Source: Sabulibacter ruber (GTDB taxonomy: Bacteria > Bacteroidota > Bacteroidia > Cytophagales > Hymenobacteraceae). Taken from it: a stretch of DNA of 64,000 nt. The position numbers and the translations under genes were made by a program. Position 1 is the first letter of the stretch. Each line of letters opens with the position of its first letter. Under the pieces are notes generated by a model, which worked only from the letters and a program-made list of their open reading frames with translations, made no database searches and was not told the origin of the DNA. Location of the stretch: positions 806,001-870,000 of the forward strand of contig NZ_JAFFID010000001.1 in the NCBI RefSeq assembly GCF_017355955.1, written 5' to 3'. This document shows positions 28,596-37,171 of this stretch, piece by piece.

Positions 28596-28982
28596 ATGGA
28601 TACGAAAACAACACAAGGAGTCACTGTCAACGTTACGACAAATTACCTCCCTGACTATTCCAGTCCGGCACAGCAACACTTTGTCTTCGCTTACAAGATT
28701 ACCATTCAGAATAACAGCGAATTTACGGTAAAGTTATTACGCCGGCACTGGCACATATACGATTCCAACAACGAAGTAAGAGAAGTAGAGGGCGAAGGGG
28801 TAGTAGGGCAGCAACCCGTTCTGGAGCCCGGCGAAAGCCATCAATATGTATCTGGCTGTAACCTGAAGACCAGCATTGGCAAGATGTCTGGTACTTACCT
28901 GATGGAACGCCTGGTAGACGGCCGCCAATTTCATGTGACCATTCCTGAGTTCACGCTCATTATTCCTTACAAACTCAATTAA
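28596..28982 (+). CDS. apaG: ApaG family protein
   Basis: I start at the ATG at 28596 (128 residues, the usual ApaG length); the earlier in-frame ATG at 28554 adds 14 residues with no family match. The FN3-like domain shows QHFVFAYKITIQNNSEFTVKL, the RRHWHI motif, GEGVVGQQPVLEPGESHQY and a final FTLIIPYKLN. ApaG has been linked to Co/Mg resistance and Ap4A levels, but the biochemical role is unsettled. The following methyltransferase starts 29 nt later. Confidence 0.92.
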   Translation: MDTKTTQGVTVNVTTNYLPDYSSPAQQHFVFAYKITIQNNSEFTVKLLRRHWHIYDSNNEVREVEGEGVVGQQPVLEPGESHQYVSGCNLKTSIGKMSGTYLMERLVDGRQFHVTIPEFTLIIPYKLN

Positions 28983-29011
28983 CCTCGCTTCTGGCTTTGC
29001 AGCACGCCGCC

Positions 29012-29782
29012 ATGATCTACCGGTACGCCTCCTTTTGGTGGCGTTCAGGGAATGCCCACGGTTTACATTCCCCTTTTGTTTTTAACCTTTATTGCTTTAT
29101 CATCCACCATGAAGGGCATTTTGCGGCATATGACGCCGTGGAAAACCTTAGGGAGGAGTTGCTGCAGGACCACCGCGTCTTGGAAGTCACTGATTTTGGG
29201 GCGGGTTCCCGCTCAGGTGCTACCAGGAAAAGAAAGATTTCAGACATTGCCCGTACCGCCGCCAAACCCGCGCGCTTAGGGCAACTACTGTTCAGGCTTG
29301 CTAATCACTTCAAACCCGCCACTGTTCTGGAACTGGGCACGTCACTAGGCCTCACCACCAGTTACCTGGCCCTGGCCCGGAAGACGGCTGCGCTGTATAC
29401 TTTTGAAGGTTGCCCCGCCATTGCGGCCCAAGCCAGAAAGAACTTCCGGAAACTGGGCCTGGAGAATGTAACGCTGGTAGAAGGAAACTTAGACCAGACC
29501 CTCTCCCACACGTTGGCCTCCCTTGACAAGGTAGACTTTGTCTTTTTTGACGGTAACCACCGCTTGGAGCCCACCATGCGGTACTTTGAGCAATGCCTGA
29601 CCAAGGCGCACGAAAACTCGGTGTTTATCTTCGATGATATTTACTGGTCTTCAGAAATGGCACAGGCCTGGAAAAAAATAAAGGAGCACCCCAGGGTACT
29701 CCTTACCGTTGATCTGTTCTACATAGGGCTGGTTTTCTTCCGTACCAACCAACCCAAACAAAATTTCACCCTTCGGTTTTAA
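29012..29782 (+). CDS. Class I SAM-dependent methyltransferase (O-methyltransferase-like)
   Basis: Starting at the ATG at 29012 the protein has 256 residues; the in-frame TTG at 28997 is the alternative. An N-terminal region rich in aromatic residues (YRYASFWWRSGNAHGLHSPF) is a Bacteroidota feature of this group. The SAM core has VLELGTSLGLTTSYLAL (motif I), LYTFEGCPAIAAQARKNF (motif II) and KVDFVFFDGNHR (motif IV). The last motif resembles catechol/caffeoyl-CoA O-methyltransferases. It probably shares a transcript with apaG. The substrate is unknown. Confidence 0.85.
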   Translation: MIYRYASFWWRSGNAHGLHSPFVFNLYCFIIHHEGHFAAYDAVENLREELLQDHRVLEVTDFGAGSRSGATRKRKISDIARTAAKPARLGQLLFRLANHFKPATVLELGTSLGLTTSYLALARKTAALYTFEGCPAIAAQARKNFRKLGLENVTLVEGNLDQTLSHTLASLDKVDFVFFDGNHRLEPTMRYFEQCLTKAHENSVFIFDDIYWSSEMAQAWKKIKEHPRVLLTVDLFYIGLVFFRTNQPKQNFTLRF

Positions 29783-29799
29783 GCGCACAGGCGAGATAT

Positions 29800-29849
29800 A
29801 AAAAGCGAATCGGGGCTGTTTTACAGAAAACAGCCCCGATTCGCTTTTT
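29800..29849. repeat. Element A copy 12, perfect 23-bp stem, bidirectional terminator
   Basis: A 23-nt arm at 29800-29822 (AAAAAGCGAATCGG... ending in TGTTTT) has its exact complement at 29827-29849 around a loop of ACAG. A-rich and T-rich ends make it a classical two-way terminator between the convergent methyltransferase and kdsA genes, with the element-A core in its upper stem. Confidence 0.92.
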
Positions 29850-29855
29850 AACCAT

Positions 29856-30671
29856 TTAGATATTGATGGCCTCTCTGATTCTGATCAGTCTTCTCATGAG
29901 GCTCTCCAGTTGGCCCAGCGGCAACATGTTAGCTCCGTCTGAACGGGCGCTGGATGGCTCTGGGTGCGTTTCAATAAAGAGTCCGTCTGCCCCTACGGCA
30001 ATGGCTGCTTTGGCAATGGTCTCAATCAAAGCCGGGCGGCCGCCAGTTACCCCAGAAGATTGGTTTGGCTGCTGCAGCGAGTGCGTCACATCCATTACCA
30101 CCGGCACCTGGTTTTCGCGCATGATGGTTATGTTGCGGAAATCTACCACCAGATCTGAGTACCCGAAGGAGTTACCACGGTCGGTCAGGATCACGTTCTC
30201 GTTGCCGGATTCTTTGATTTTCTCCACCGCAAACTTCATGGACTCCCCAGACAGGAACTGACCTTTCTTGATGTTCACCACCTTGCCGGTTTGGGCCGCA
30301 GCTACTAGAAGATCGGTCTGGCGGCACAAAAAAGCCGGGATCTGTAAAACATCCACATACTCTGCTGCCATGGCCGCTTCGTGCGTCTCGTGGATATCGG
30401 TCACCGTCGGGATGTCAAAGGTCTCGCTCACCTTGGCCAAGATCTTCAGGGCTTTTTCATCGCCTATGCCGGTAAAGGAATCCTTGCGCGAGCGGTTGGC
30501 TTTGCGGTAAGAACCTTTGAAGATCAAAGGAATCTGCAGCTTATCAGAGATCTTAACCAGTTCTTCGGCAATGCCCATGGCCATTTCTTCTCCTTCAATG
30601 GCACAAGGTCCCGCCATCAGGAAGAAGTTGCCAGAGGCAGTATGGTGTAATTTAGGAATGCTAATCATCAT
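29856..30671 (-). CDS. kdsA: 3-deoxy-8-phosphooctulonate (KDO-8-P) synthase
   Basis: KdsA condenses arabinose-5-phosphate with PEP to give KDO-8-phosphate, needed for lipopolysaccharide inner core. The 271 residues contain the PEP and phosphate sites FKGSYRKANRSRKDSF, TDIHETHEAA, QIPAFLCRQTDLL and THPEPSSARSDGANMLPL. The N-terminal segment is MAGPCAIEG, with Cys where metal-dependent KdsA enzymes (Aquifex type) have their metal ligand; E. coli has Asn. I therefore predict a metal-dependent enzyme. The element-A hairpin follows the stop. Confidence 0.95.
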   Translation of the reverse strand: MMISIPKLHHTASGNFFLMAGPCAIEGEEMAMGIAEELVKISDKLQIPLIFKGSYRKANRSRKDSFTGIGDEKALKILAKVSETFDIPTVTDIHETHEAAMAAEYVDVLQIPAFLCRQTDLLVAAAQTGKVVNIKKGQFLSGESMKFAVEKIKESGNENVILTDRGNSFGYSDLVVDFRNITIMRENQVPVVMDVTHSLQQPNQSSGVTGGRPALIETIAKAAIAVGADGLFIETHPEPSSARSDGANMLPLGQLESLMRRLIRIREAINI

Positions 30672-30760
30672 AATTGAAAACTGTTTAGGTCTGCCGGAGG
30701 TCTGTATCAGCAGACAGAATTAAACTCTACATTGGGTTTCTCAGATGCCACCACCTGCTT

Positions 30761-30799
30761 GTTTCAGGCCTGTTTCCCTAAAAGTAACCAGAAAACAGC
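30761..30799. repeat. Element A copy 13
   Basis: GTTTCAGGCCTGTTTCCCTA then AAAGTAACCAGAAAACAGC. The left half is good and the right half weak. It lies between the TPMT-like gene end and the kdsA start. Confidence 0.62.
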
Positions 30800-30861
30800 T
30801 ACCCGCCACCAAGACTGGGGATGCTTCTGCTATTGCCTTAGCTGCTCAAAAGTACAGAATT

Positions 30862-31479
30862 CTACGCGATAAACTGCGGCCTTTCGCGCCGTTCCAGTAC
30901 CATGAACAACTCCCTCCCCTGCCGCGGCTTTATAGAGTTGTAGCACGGGGCAAAATGCCTGAACTGGAAATAAGGCTCAAAATAGCTTTGGTACTCCCAG
31001 GCATTGCCTCCAAACGGTGGCCCGGGTGTTTGAAACTCCTCAGAGAACAGTACCCCAACCAGTTTGCCGCCCAGCCTGAGCAGGTCAAATACTTGGCGGG
31101 CGTATTGCGGGCGCAGGTTCCTGGGCAAGGCGCAAAAGAACGTCTGCTCCAATACCAGATCATACTGCCCGGGCGTTAAAGAAAAGAAATCCTGGTGCAG
31201 CAAGTGACCATCTGGGAAAGTAGGCACCCGCTTTTTGAAGTTTTCCAAAGGTGCCCAGGCAAAGTCTAACAGGTACACCTGAGAAAACCCGTTCTGGTGC
31301 AGGTATTCGGCCTCGTGGCCGTTTCCGCCGCCCGGTATCAGAATCTTGCTAGATTTATCTTCTAACTGATCAACGTAGGCTTTCAGGGGCGGGGTTATTT
31401 CTCCCACATCCCACTGGGTCTGCTCACTGTGGTATCTTTGCTCCCAATACTTCTGGTCAAGGTTGGTGTCATCGGTCAT
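30862..31479 (-). CDS. Thiopurine S-methyltransferase-like (TPMT superfamily) methyltransferase
   Basis: The ATG at 31479 gives 205 residues; a TTG at 31515 upstream is less likely. The TPMT signature is present: KYWEQRYHSEQTQWDVGEITPPL at the N-terminus (split here as KYWEQRYHSEQTQW and DVGEITPPL), LIPGGGNGHEAEYL for SAM binding, VYLLDFAWAPL and EQTFFCALPRNLRPQYA. Bacterial relatives methylate thiols, selenite, tellurite or halides. The native substrate is open. It diverges from the coiled-coil protein gene at 31588. Confidence 0.88.
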   Translation of the reverse strand: MTDDTNLDQKYWEQRYHSEQTQWDVGEITPPLKAYVDQLEDKSSKILIPGGGNGHEAEYLHQNGFSQVYLLDFAWAPLENFKKRVPTFPDGHLLHQDFFSLTPGQYDLVLEQTFFCALPRNLRPQYARQVFDLLRLGGKLVGVLFSEEFQTPGPPFGGNAWEYQSYFEPYFQFRHFAPCYNSIKPRQGRELFMVLERRERPQFIA

Positions 31480-31508
31480 AGGTTTGAAGTAACTATTTTG
31501 CCCTGTTA

Positions 31509-31539
31509 TTTGCAAAGGATAGAGAGAAGCGTATTTTTG
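31509..31539 (+). promoter_or_regulatory. Promoter of the coiled-coil membrane protein gene
   Basis: TTTG (31509-31512), exactly 19 nt, TATTTTTG (31532-31539): a textbook Bacteroidota promoter, 49 nt before the ATG at 31588. Confidence 0.8.
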
Positions 31540-31587
31540 TAAGGATAGGTATTGTCCAAAAAACCATTATAAGACTTTAAATCCGCT

Positions 31588-32529
31588 ATGGCGAACGAAA
31601 CTCCAGAAAAGGATAGCAACCGAAAATTGCTAGTAGTAGGACTTATCATTGTGCTGCTCAGCATTAACGGTATCCTTATTTACATGCAGCAACAGAAAAC
31701 CCAGGAGACCGAGGAACAGAAGGAAATCATCAAGGTGAAGAACACTGAGCTGGAAAACCAGATCAAGGTGTACGAAACCCTGAAAGCTGATTACGAACGC
31801 CAGAGTGCCGAACTGAGATCCATGGGTCTCACCAATGACTCCCTGGAGTCTAGAATTGCCGCCATCAATGCCGATCTAGCGCAGTTACGTTCTTTCAGAA
31901 ACAGCTCCTTCACCGTAGCCGACCAGAAACGCTTTCAGCAAAGAGCCCAGAATCTGGAGAGAGCCCTTCAGCAAAAAGACCAGGAAATGGCCAAGCTGAA
32001 AGACGACAATGAAGAATTGTTTACCGAGGTAACCGGCCTTAAAACTACCCAGAACAAATTAACGGATTCCATCACCACCCTTGCCACTGACAAGAAAGAA
32101 CTGGAAGAGAAGGTGAACCTTGCTTCTAAACTGGAGGCCCAGAACATATCCGTTTCCATTATCAATGCCAAAGGCAAAGAGAAAGCAGACGCAGAAGAAG
32201 AATACAAAGCCAAACAAGTAGACAAAATCAAGCTGTCTTTCAAGCTGGGCAAAAACGAAGTAGCGCCCAAAGAGAACAAAGAAATTCTGATGCGCCTGAT
32301 TGAGCCAGATGGGTCTGCCCTGTACAACCTGGCCACTGGTTCTGGTACGTTTGAGTTTGAAGGCAAAGAGCAGTTCTACACCGTCAAACGCGACATTGTC
32401 TTTGACAACACGCAACAGCAGGTCACCTTCATCTACTCCAAAGGAGCCCCCTTCAAAACCGGCAAACACACCGTTGAAATCTACGCCGGAGGCTTCCTGA
32501 TTGGCACCACCTCTTTCAACCTGAAATAA
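31588..32529 (+). CDS. Single-pass membrane protein with long coiled coil
   Basis: The protein has 313 residues: a short charged N-terminus, one transmembrane helix (LLVVGLIIVLLSINGILIYM, about 14-33), a coiled coil (about 40-195, heptads such as LENQIKVYETLKADYERQS), and a C-terminal beta domain (about 210-313, KLSFKLGKNEVAPKENKEIL and HTVEIYAGGFLIGTTSF) that looks Ig-like. The topology suggests an inner-membrane anchor with a periplasmic rod and head. No enzyme motif is seen and I do not assign a function. Confidence 0.8.
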   Translation: MANETPEKDSNRKLLVVGLIIVLLSINGILIYMQQQKTQETEEQKEIIKVKNTELENQIKVYETLKADYERQSAELRSMGLTNDSLESRIAAINADLAQLRSFRNSSFTVADQKRFQQRAQNLERALQQKDQEMAKLKDDNEELFTEVTGLKTTQNKLTDSITTLATDKKELEEKVNLASKLEAQNISVSIINAKGKEKADAEEEYKAKQVDKIKLSFKLGKNEVAPKENKEILMRLIEPDGSALYNLATGSGTFEFEGKEQFYTVKRDIVFDNTQQQVTFIYSKGAPFKTGKHTVEIYAGGFLIGTTSFNLK

Positions 32530-32544
32530 CCTTTTCAGACTTAC

Positions 32545-32598
32545 TTCACAAAAAAGAGCCCTGAAACGTACCTGCGTTTCGGGGCTCTTTTTTGTGAA
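32545..32598. terminator. Strong terminator with element-A-like stem in reversed order
   Basis: TTCACAAAAAAGAGCCCTGA through AACG pairs with CGTTTCGGGGCTCTTTTTTG through TGAA (24 nt each, loop TACCTG). The arms AGCCCTGAAACG and CGTTTCGGGGCT are the element-A arms in the opposite order. It ends the coiled-coil gene. Confidence 0.88.
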
Positions 32599-32825
32599 GA
32601 ATGAGTGATTGAATGAATGAGAGAATGAGAGAATGAGAGAATGAGTGAATGAGTGAATGGATAAAATTTTTGCTTATTCATTTTGGCTTTTTTGGTGAAA
32701 CCATCAGAAAAACATACTTAAGAGAAAAATCAATCCTACTCCCCTTTTATCTCATTCATTCACTCAATCAATCATTCATTCTCTCAATCTCTCAATCTCT
32801 CATTCAATCACTCAATCACTCATTG
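32599..32825. repeat. Element B locus 2: inverted arms of degenerate tandem repeats
   Basis: The left arm (32599-32660) is a run of GAATGAGT/GAATGAGA/GATTGAAT units; the right arm (32751-32825) is the inverted form (CATTCACTCAATCAATCATT and so on). The element starts one base after the terminator and ends 2 bp from the cphA stop codon. The 90 bp between the arms has no gene. Confidence 0.85.
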
Positions 32826-32827
32826 CC

Positions 32828-35467
32828 TCAGTCAACCATTACCCTGCGGTCCTGGATTACCTTGAAGCTTTCAATCATTTTGATGGCTTCTGAGGTATCT
32901 TCTGAGAAGATGGTGATAAAGGAGTTCCGTTCTGCATGCTCCAGGGCATAGGCAATGGCTACCATCTCCTGCGGAATTATCTTGTAGTCTTTGTTAGGAT
33001 CTACCTGATGAATTCCCTGAATAACATAGTGGTTGATCTCGTCTGGGGTACGGCCCCGTGGATCTTTATCGGTACGGATGATGATTTCATCAAACATCTC
33101 GGCAGCCAGACTACCCAGGGCCACAATGTCTTCGTCTCTCCTGTCTCCCACTCCGGCAATGATTCCTACCCGCTTACGGGCATCCACGTTCTTCAGGAAA
33201 TCGGCTACCCCCTTCATCCCCGCAGGATTATGGGCATAGTCTACCAGCACCTCAAAGGTTGGGAACTTGAACAGGTTCATTCTTCCCGGAGTTTTGTTTG
33301 CCGATGGCACAAAGGTGCGCAGGGCTGATTTAATCTCTGAGATGTCGAACCGGGAGATATAACCAGCTAACGTAGCCGCCAACACGTTTTCTATATTGAA
33401 TTTGGCTCTACCCCCAAATGTCAACGGAATGTCAGCCACGCGGTCTACGCGTATTTTGTAGGTATTCTTGAAGATAGAGATGAATCCGTTCTCAAACACA
33501 GCCGCCAAGCCACCTTGGGCCACGTGTTTCAGGATTCTGGGGTTGTTCTCATCCATGCTGAAGAACGCGACCTTGCACTCCAATTCCTTTGCCATGTTAT
33601 AGACGTAGTCGTTATCGGCGTTCAGGATGGCATACCCGGTTTTGCTCACACTCTTGGGAACTACTGCCTTCACGCGGGCCATGTCTTCCAAGGTGTTGAT
33701 ATCGCTCAGGCCCATGTGGTCCTCGGCTACGTTGGTCACAATCCCGATGTCGCACTGCTGAAAGCCTAAACCAGAGCGTAACATACCGCCCCGGGCACAT
33801 TCCAGAACGGCAAAGTTCACGGTGGGGTCGCGGAGTACAAACTCAGCACTCCAGGAGCCGGTGGTATCCCCTTTTTCCAGAAGCGTATCCTGAATATAAA
33901 TACCGTCGGTAGTGGTAAAACCTACCTGGTAGCCATTTGACTTCACCATGTGCGCGATAAGCCGCGTGGTTGTGGTTTTACCGTTAGTACCCGTAATGGC
34001 GATGATTGGAATGCGCGATGGGCAATTATCCGGGAACAGCATTTCAATGACCGGATCTGCCACGTTACGGGGTAACCCTTCAGTGGGTGAAACGTGCATC
34101 CTGAAACCTGGGGCTGCATTCACCTCTATGACTGCTCCCCGGGCTTCGGGCAAAGGAATGGCGATGTCTGAGGTAACTACGTCAATACCGCAGATGTCAA
34201 GCCCAATGATGCCGGCAATCCGTTCTGCCATCAAGACGTTGTAGGGGTCAATCAAATCGGTTACGTCAGTAGCGGTACCCCCGGTAGAAAGGTTGGCGGT
34301 GCTCTTCAAGAACAATTCCTCGCCTTCGCCAATGACCGTGCTTAGGGTGTAGCCTTTCTTTTCCAGGATGCCGTAGGTGTCTTTGTCAATGGTGATTCTG
34401 GTAAGCACCTTTTCGTGCCCTACCCCGCGCCTTGGATCACTGTTCACTTTGTCTATCAGCTGCTGCACCGTAGAAACGCCATCTCCAATGACCATGGCCG
34501 GGGTGCGCTTTGCGGCCGCTACAAACTTCTTGTTTACTACCAATAAGCGGAAGTCATACCCTTCAATGAATTGCTCTACAATGACGGCCTTCTCTGCCTT
34601 GCAGTACTTGAGGGCAACCTCAAACCCGGCTAGGGCGTCATCCCAGTTCCTGATATTGATACCAGCTCCTTTGCCGTGGTTACCATCCAGTGGCTTGGTT
34701 ACAATGGGGTACCCCAGGTAGTCAACGGCCTCTCTGAGTTCCTCAACGGTGTACACAATTTCACCCCTCGGGACTGGTACGCCTGCCTCATGGAGCATGT
34801 CTTTGGTGGCGCTTTTATCGCCGGCTATTTCAACCGCAAAGGCCGCAGTGCGGCAAGTCATGGTGGCTTGAATACGCTTCTGATGCACCCCATACCCTAG
34901 CTGAATGAGCGAGCTCTTGTTCAGACGGATGTAAGGGATCCCGCGGGCCACCGCTTCTGAAACGATAGAATAGGTACTAGGCCCAATATGTTCGTCTTCC
35001 CTTATTTCGTGCAATTCGTCTACGTCTGGACCGATATCATAGGGTTGGTTGTTTGCCAATGCGGTGGTCACTTTGATAGCGGCATGCGCGGCATATTTGC
35101 CCGCTTTCTCCTCCTGGTAAGAAAAGACCACATACTCAAAGCCGGGTTGCGGGGCCGGATAGGTGCGCCCGAAACCGCAGTTCATTCCACCCAATGTCTG
35201 TAATTCAAGTGCCACGTGCTCTACTACATTACTCAGCGGAACACCCTCTTCCCGAACTCTTTTCAGGTAGCCACCTTCCTGCCCTTCGGTGCTTCGGTGC
35301 TCTACCATGCCGGGAAACATTTCTTCCAATCGTTGTGCAAATCCAGGAATCTGAGTGGTAAGCACACCATCAAATTCCTCCATTTCCAACTTCAGCACTA
35401 CAATTTTGGGGTGTTTCACAGACCAATAATTTGGTCCACGCATAATGCGTATCTCTGCGATTTTCAT
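32828..35467 (-). CDS. cphA: Cyanophycin synthetase
   Basis: CphA makes the storage polymer multi-L-arginyl-poly-L-aspartate from Asp and Arg with ATP. The 879 residues match the family. An N-terminal domain (1-160, with GPNYWSVKHPKIVVL) precedes the ATP-grasp domain (about 200-480: VTKPLDGNHGKGAGINI, VEQFIEGYDFRLLVV, IEVNAAPGFRMH) that adds Asp. A Mur-ligase-like domain (about 485-879) has the P-loop ITGTNGKTTTTR (493-500), VDYAHNPAGMK and GVGDRRDED and should add Arg. The cyanophycinase gene lies 37 bp upstream in the same direction. All three domains look intact. Confidence 0.95.
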   Translation of the reverse strand: MKIAEIRIMRGPNYWSVKHPKIVVLKLEMEEFDGVLTTQIPGFAQRLEEMFPGMVEHRSTEGQEGGYLKRVREEGVPLSNVVEHVALELQTLGGMNCGFGRTYPAPQPGFEYVVFSYQEEKAGKYAAHAAIKVTTALANNQPYDIGPDVDELHEIREDEHIGPSTYSIVSEAVARGIPYIRLNKSSLIQLGYGVHQKRIQATMTCRTAAFAVEIAGDKSATKDMLHEAGVPVPRGEIVYTVEELREAVDYLGYPIVTKPLDGNHGKGAGINIRNWDDALAGFEVALKYCKAEKAVIVEQFIEGYDFRLLVVNKKFVAAAKRTPAMVIGDGVSTVQQLIDKVNSDPRRGVGHEKVLTRITIDKDTYGILEKKGYTLSTVIGEGEELFLKSTANLSTGGTATDVTDLIDPYNVLMAERIAGIIGLDICGIDVVTSDIAIPLPEARGAVIEVNAAPGFRMHVSPTEGLPRNVADPVIEMLFPDNCPSRIPIIAITGTNGKTTTTRLIAHMVKSNGYQVGFTTTDGIYIQDTLLEKGDTTGSWSAEFVLRDPTVNFAVLECARGGMLRSGLGFQQCDIGIVTNVAEDHMGLSDINTLEDMARVKAVVPKSVSKTGYAILNADNDYVYNMAKELECKVAFFSMDENNPRILKHVAQGGLAAVFENGFISIFKNTYKIRVDRVADIPLTFGGRAKFNIENVLAATLAGYISRFDISEIKSALRTFVPSANKTPGRMNLFKFPTFEVLVDYAHNPAGMKGVADFLKNVDARKRVGIIAGVGDRRDEDIVALGSLAAEMFDEIIIRTDKDPRGRTPDEINHYVIQGIHQVDPNKDYKIIPQEMVAIAYALEHAERNSFITIFSEDTSEAIKMIESFKVIQDRRVMVD

Positions 35468-35504
35468 AAGTCTTGTTATCCTGTTCGGATATGGGTATGA
35501 AGGT

Positions 35505-36410
35505 TTAAAAGATTTCTAAGGTGTATGTATCTCCTTTGCCCAATAGATGGACCTTGAGGTCTCTGATGGAGATAGGAACTCCTTCCTCCACGCGGTATAT
35601 ATTAGAATGTGTACTGCCCCGGCCATCTACAAAAATGACCAGGCCGCTTCCTATTACTTCAATGTCTTTTCCGTTTTTCACCACTATGCCGGTGTCTTCT
35701 TCCAGCCCAATTCCAATAAAGGAAGGGTTAGTGGCAATCATCTGCACCATTCTTACAATACGGCCCCGTGTTATAAAATGGGTGTCAATAGCAGCATCAT
35801 TCAACAGTTCCAGCCCGGCGGTGATACTCACAGATCCTTTAATGAATTCTCCGCCGGAGTTCCCCTGGTAGATCATCTGGGTAGACATGGCTGCGGCGCC
35901 TGCGCTGGTACCGGCAATCACAAGGGAGTCTGCATAGTAGCGTTCTTTTAGAAGCCGCATAAACTCGGTTCCACCAAGGATGGCGGTGAGCTTAAGCTGG
36001 TCTCCCCCGGTGAACATAATCCCGGCTGCTTTTTTAAGCAGCTCCAGGTACTCCTCTTTGCAGGTGTCTTCCCGGTTACGGATATCTATTACCTCAATAT
36101 TTTTGACCTTGAGCTTTTTGAATACCTCAATGTAATCCTTGCTTACCTCCTCGGGTATAGAAGAGGCGGTAGGTATCACCAGCACCAAAGGGTTTGCTCC
36201 TTTCAGTTCTGAAACAAACCGCTCCAGAATCTCATTTTTCACGAAGTTCAGGTTATCAGCATTGGATGAGCCTTCCTCCGGCTCATCGCCTTTGTTCTCG
36301 TGTCCGCCAATGGCAATCAAAGTGCCTTTAGGAACCTTATAGGCTAATGTTTCTTTTTGCTTTTCTTCAGCTTTCCTGGGCTTTTTCTCAGCGGTTTTGG
36401 TTTTGGTCAT
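35505..36410 (-). CDS. cphB: Cyanophycinase, cytoplasmic type
   Basis: Cyanophycinase is a serine exopeptidase that releases beta-Asp-Arg dipeptides from cyanophycin. The 301 residues of this S51-family protein have GGDQLKLTAIL, the nucleophile in AGTSAGAAAMS (Ser169), then DTHFITRGRIVRMVQ and GIGLEEDTGIVV. There is no signal peptide, so it acts on the intracellular reserve. An N-terminal extension of about 23 residues is rich in Lys and Glu (KTKTAEKKPRKAEEKQKE) and is not part of the fold. It is the first gene of a two-gene operon with cphA. Confidence 0.94.
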   Translation of the reverse strand: MTKTKTAEKKPRKAEEKQKETLAYKVPKGTLIAIGGHENKGDEPEEGSSNADNLNFVKNEILERFVSELKGANPLVLVIPTASSIPEEVSKDYIEVFKKLKVKNIEVIDIRNREDTCKEEYLELLKKAAGIMFTGGDQLKLTAILGGTEFMRLLKERYYADSLVIAGTSAGAAAMSTQMIYQGNSGGEFIKGSVSITAGLELLNDAAIDTHFITRGRIVRMVQMIATNPSFIGIGLEEDTGIVVKNGKDIEVIGSGLVIFVDGRGSTHSNIYRVEEGVPISIRDLKVHLLGKGDTYTLEIF

Positions 36411-37017
36411 ATATCTACGATTGCTGGGGTTCAGACACTTGATTGAATGCTCTTGAAGGAAGTATGTATATAGGATCAGATATGGGTATAATCGCCTTCA
36501 AGGCCACTTTCAGATGTCTCGCAATACGCAATAACAGGTTAAAAGATTGCCTATCTAAAATTTACAGCATTAACCGTACAGCAGGTGCGCAAACTACTGA
36601 GGAGCCACCTGCCACAAGTGGTAACAATATGCTATTTTTTCAAAAATGGAGGTAATAATTATGATATACTAAATATATATACGTATACTGATTTTCTTAT
36701 TGATAAGTTTTCAATTTACAACTGGTTAAAAATCAATCTGTTTTGCTATCCTCCTGATTTTGGCACCCTTCAGAAGGGCAAATTAATGCACATGAAATCT
36801 GGTATTAGATGCGGCAACCAGCCCCGGAATATCCTGCTGTAATGGTCTTTGCTGAATAAGAATATTTGAAGCGAGGCATTGCACAGCAGAAAAGAGGCTT
36901 GATGATAGGGTATCAGCCCTGATGCTATGGAGGAAGGATATAGAAAGGAAAAAGAAGATAGAATCAGACAGCTACAGGTTCACGAAGGGCACCTCCAATT
37001 CTAAACCGATGGGAAAC
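36411..37017. other. AT-rich 607-bp stretch upstream of cphB, no gene seen
   Basis: No frame on either strand looks coding; short rightward frames at 36443-36842 have no recognisable motif and poor composition. The region is visibly AT-rich, for example ATATACTAAATATATATACG near 36661. It should contain the cphBA promoter, but I find no clear TAnnTTTG box there. Confidence 0.5.
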
Positions 37018-37049
37018 AAAAAAGCCTGCTTAGAATTAAGCAGGCTTTT
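37018..37049 (-). terminator. Terminator after tRNA-Cys
   Basis: Reading leftward, AAAAGCCTGCTT pairs with AAGCAGGCTTTT around a 6-nt loop, with the T-run continuing to TTTTTTG. It lies 8 bp after the tRNA 3' end. Confidence 0.9.
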
Positions 37050-37057
37050 CAAGGAGA

Positions 37058-37127
37058 GGTAACGAGCGGATTCGAACCGCTGTACGAGCTTTTGCAGAGC
37101 TCTGCCTAGCCACTCGGCCACGTTACC
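37058..37127 (-). tRNA. tRNA-Cys (GCA)
   Basis: The 70-nt gene folds into a full cloverleaf: acceptor GGTAACG/CGTTACC, D arm GCC...GGC, anticodon arm GAGCT-CTGCAAA-AGCTC with anticodon GCA, 4-nt variable loop, T arm AGCGG-TTCGAAT-CCGCT. CCA is not encoded. It has its own promoter and terminator and stands alone. Confidence 0.96.
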
Positions 37128-37140
37128 GTGATTGGGAGTG

Positions 37141-37171
37141 CAAATATAGCCAGGATCTATTACTATCCCAA
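37141..37171 (-). promoter_or_regulatory. Promoter of tRNA-Cys
   Basis: Reading leftward, TTG (37169-37171), a 20-nt spacer and TATATTTG (37141-37148) match the Bacteroidota consensus. The tRNA 5' end lies 13 nt beyond the -7 box. Confidence 0.85.

Noticed and set aside
36443..36842. Two short rightward frames in the AT-rich gap
   Set aside because: No motif, no promoter, odd composition; not supported as genes.
37058..37127. Integrated element at tRNA-Cys
   Set aside because: No integrase, no duplicated tRNA 3' end and no mobile genes beside it.
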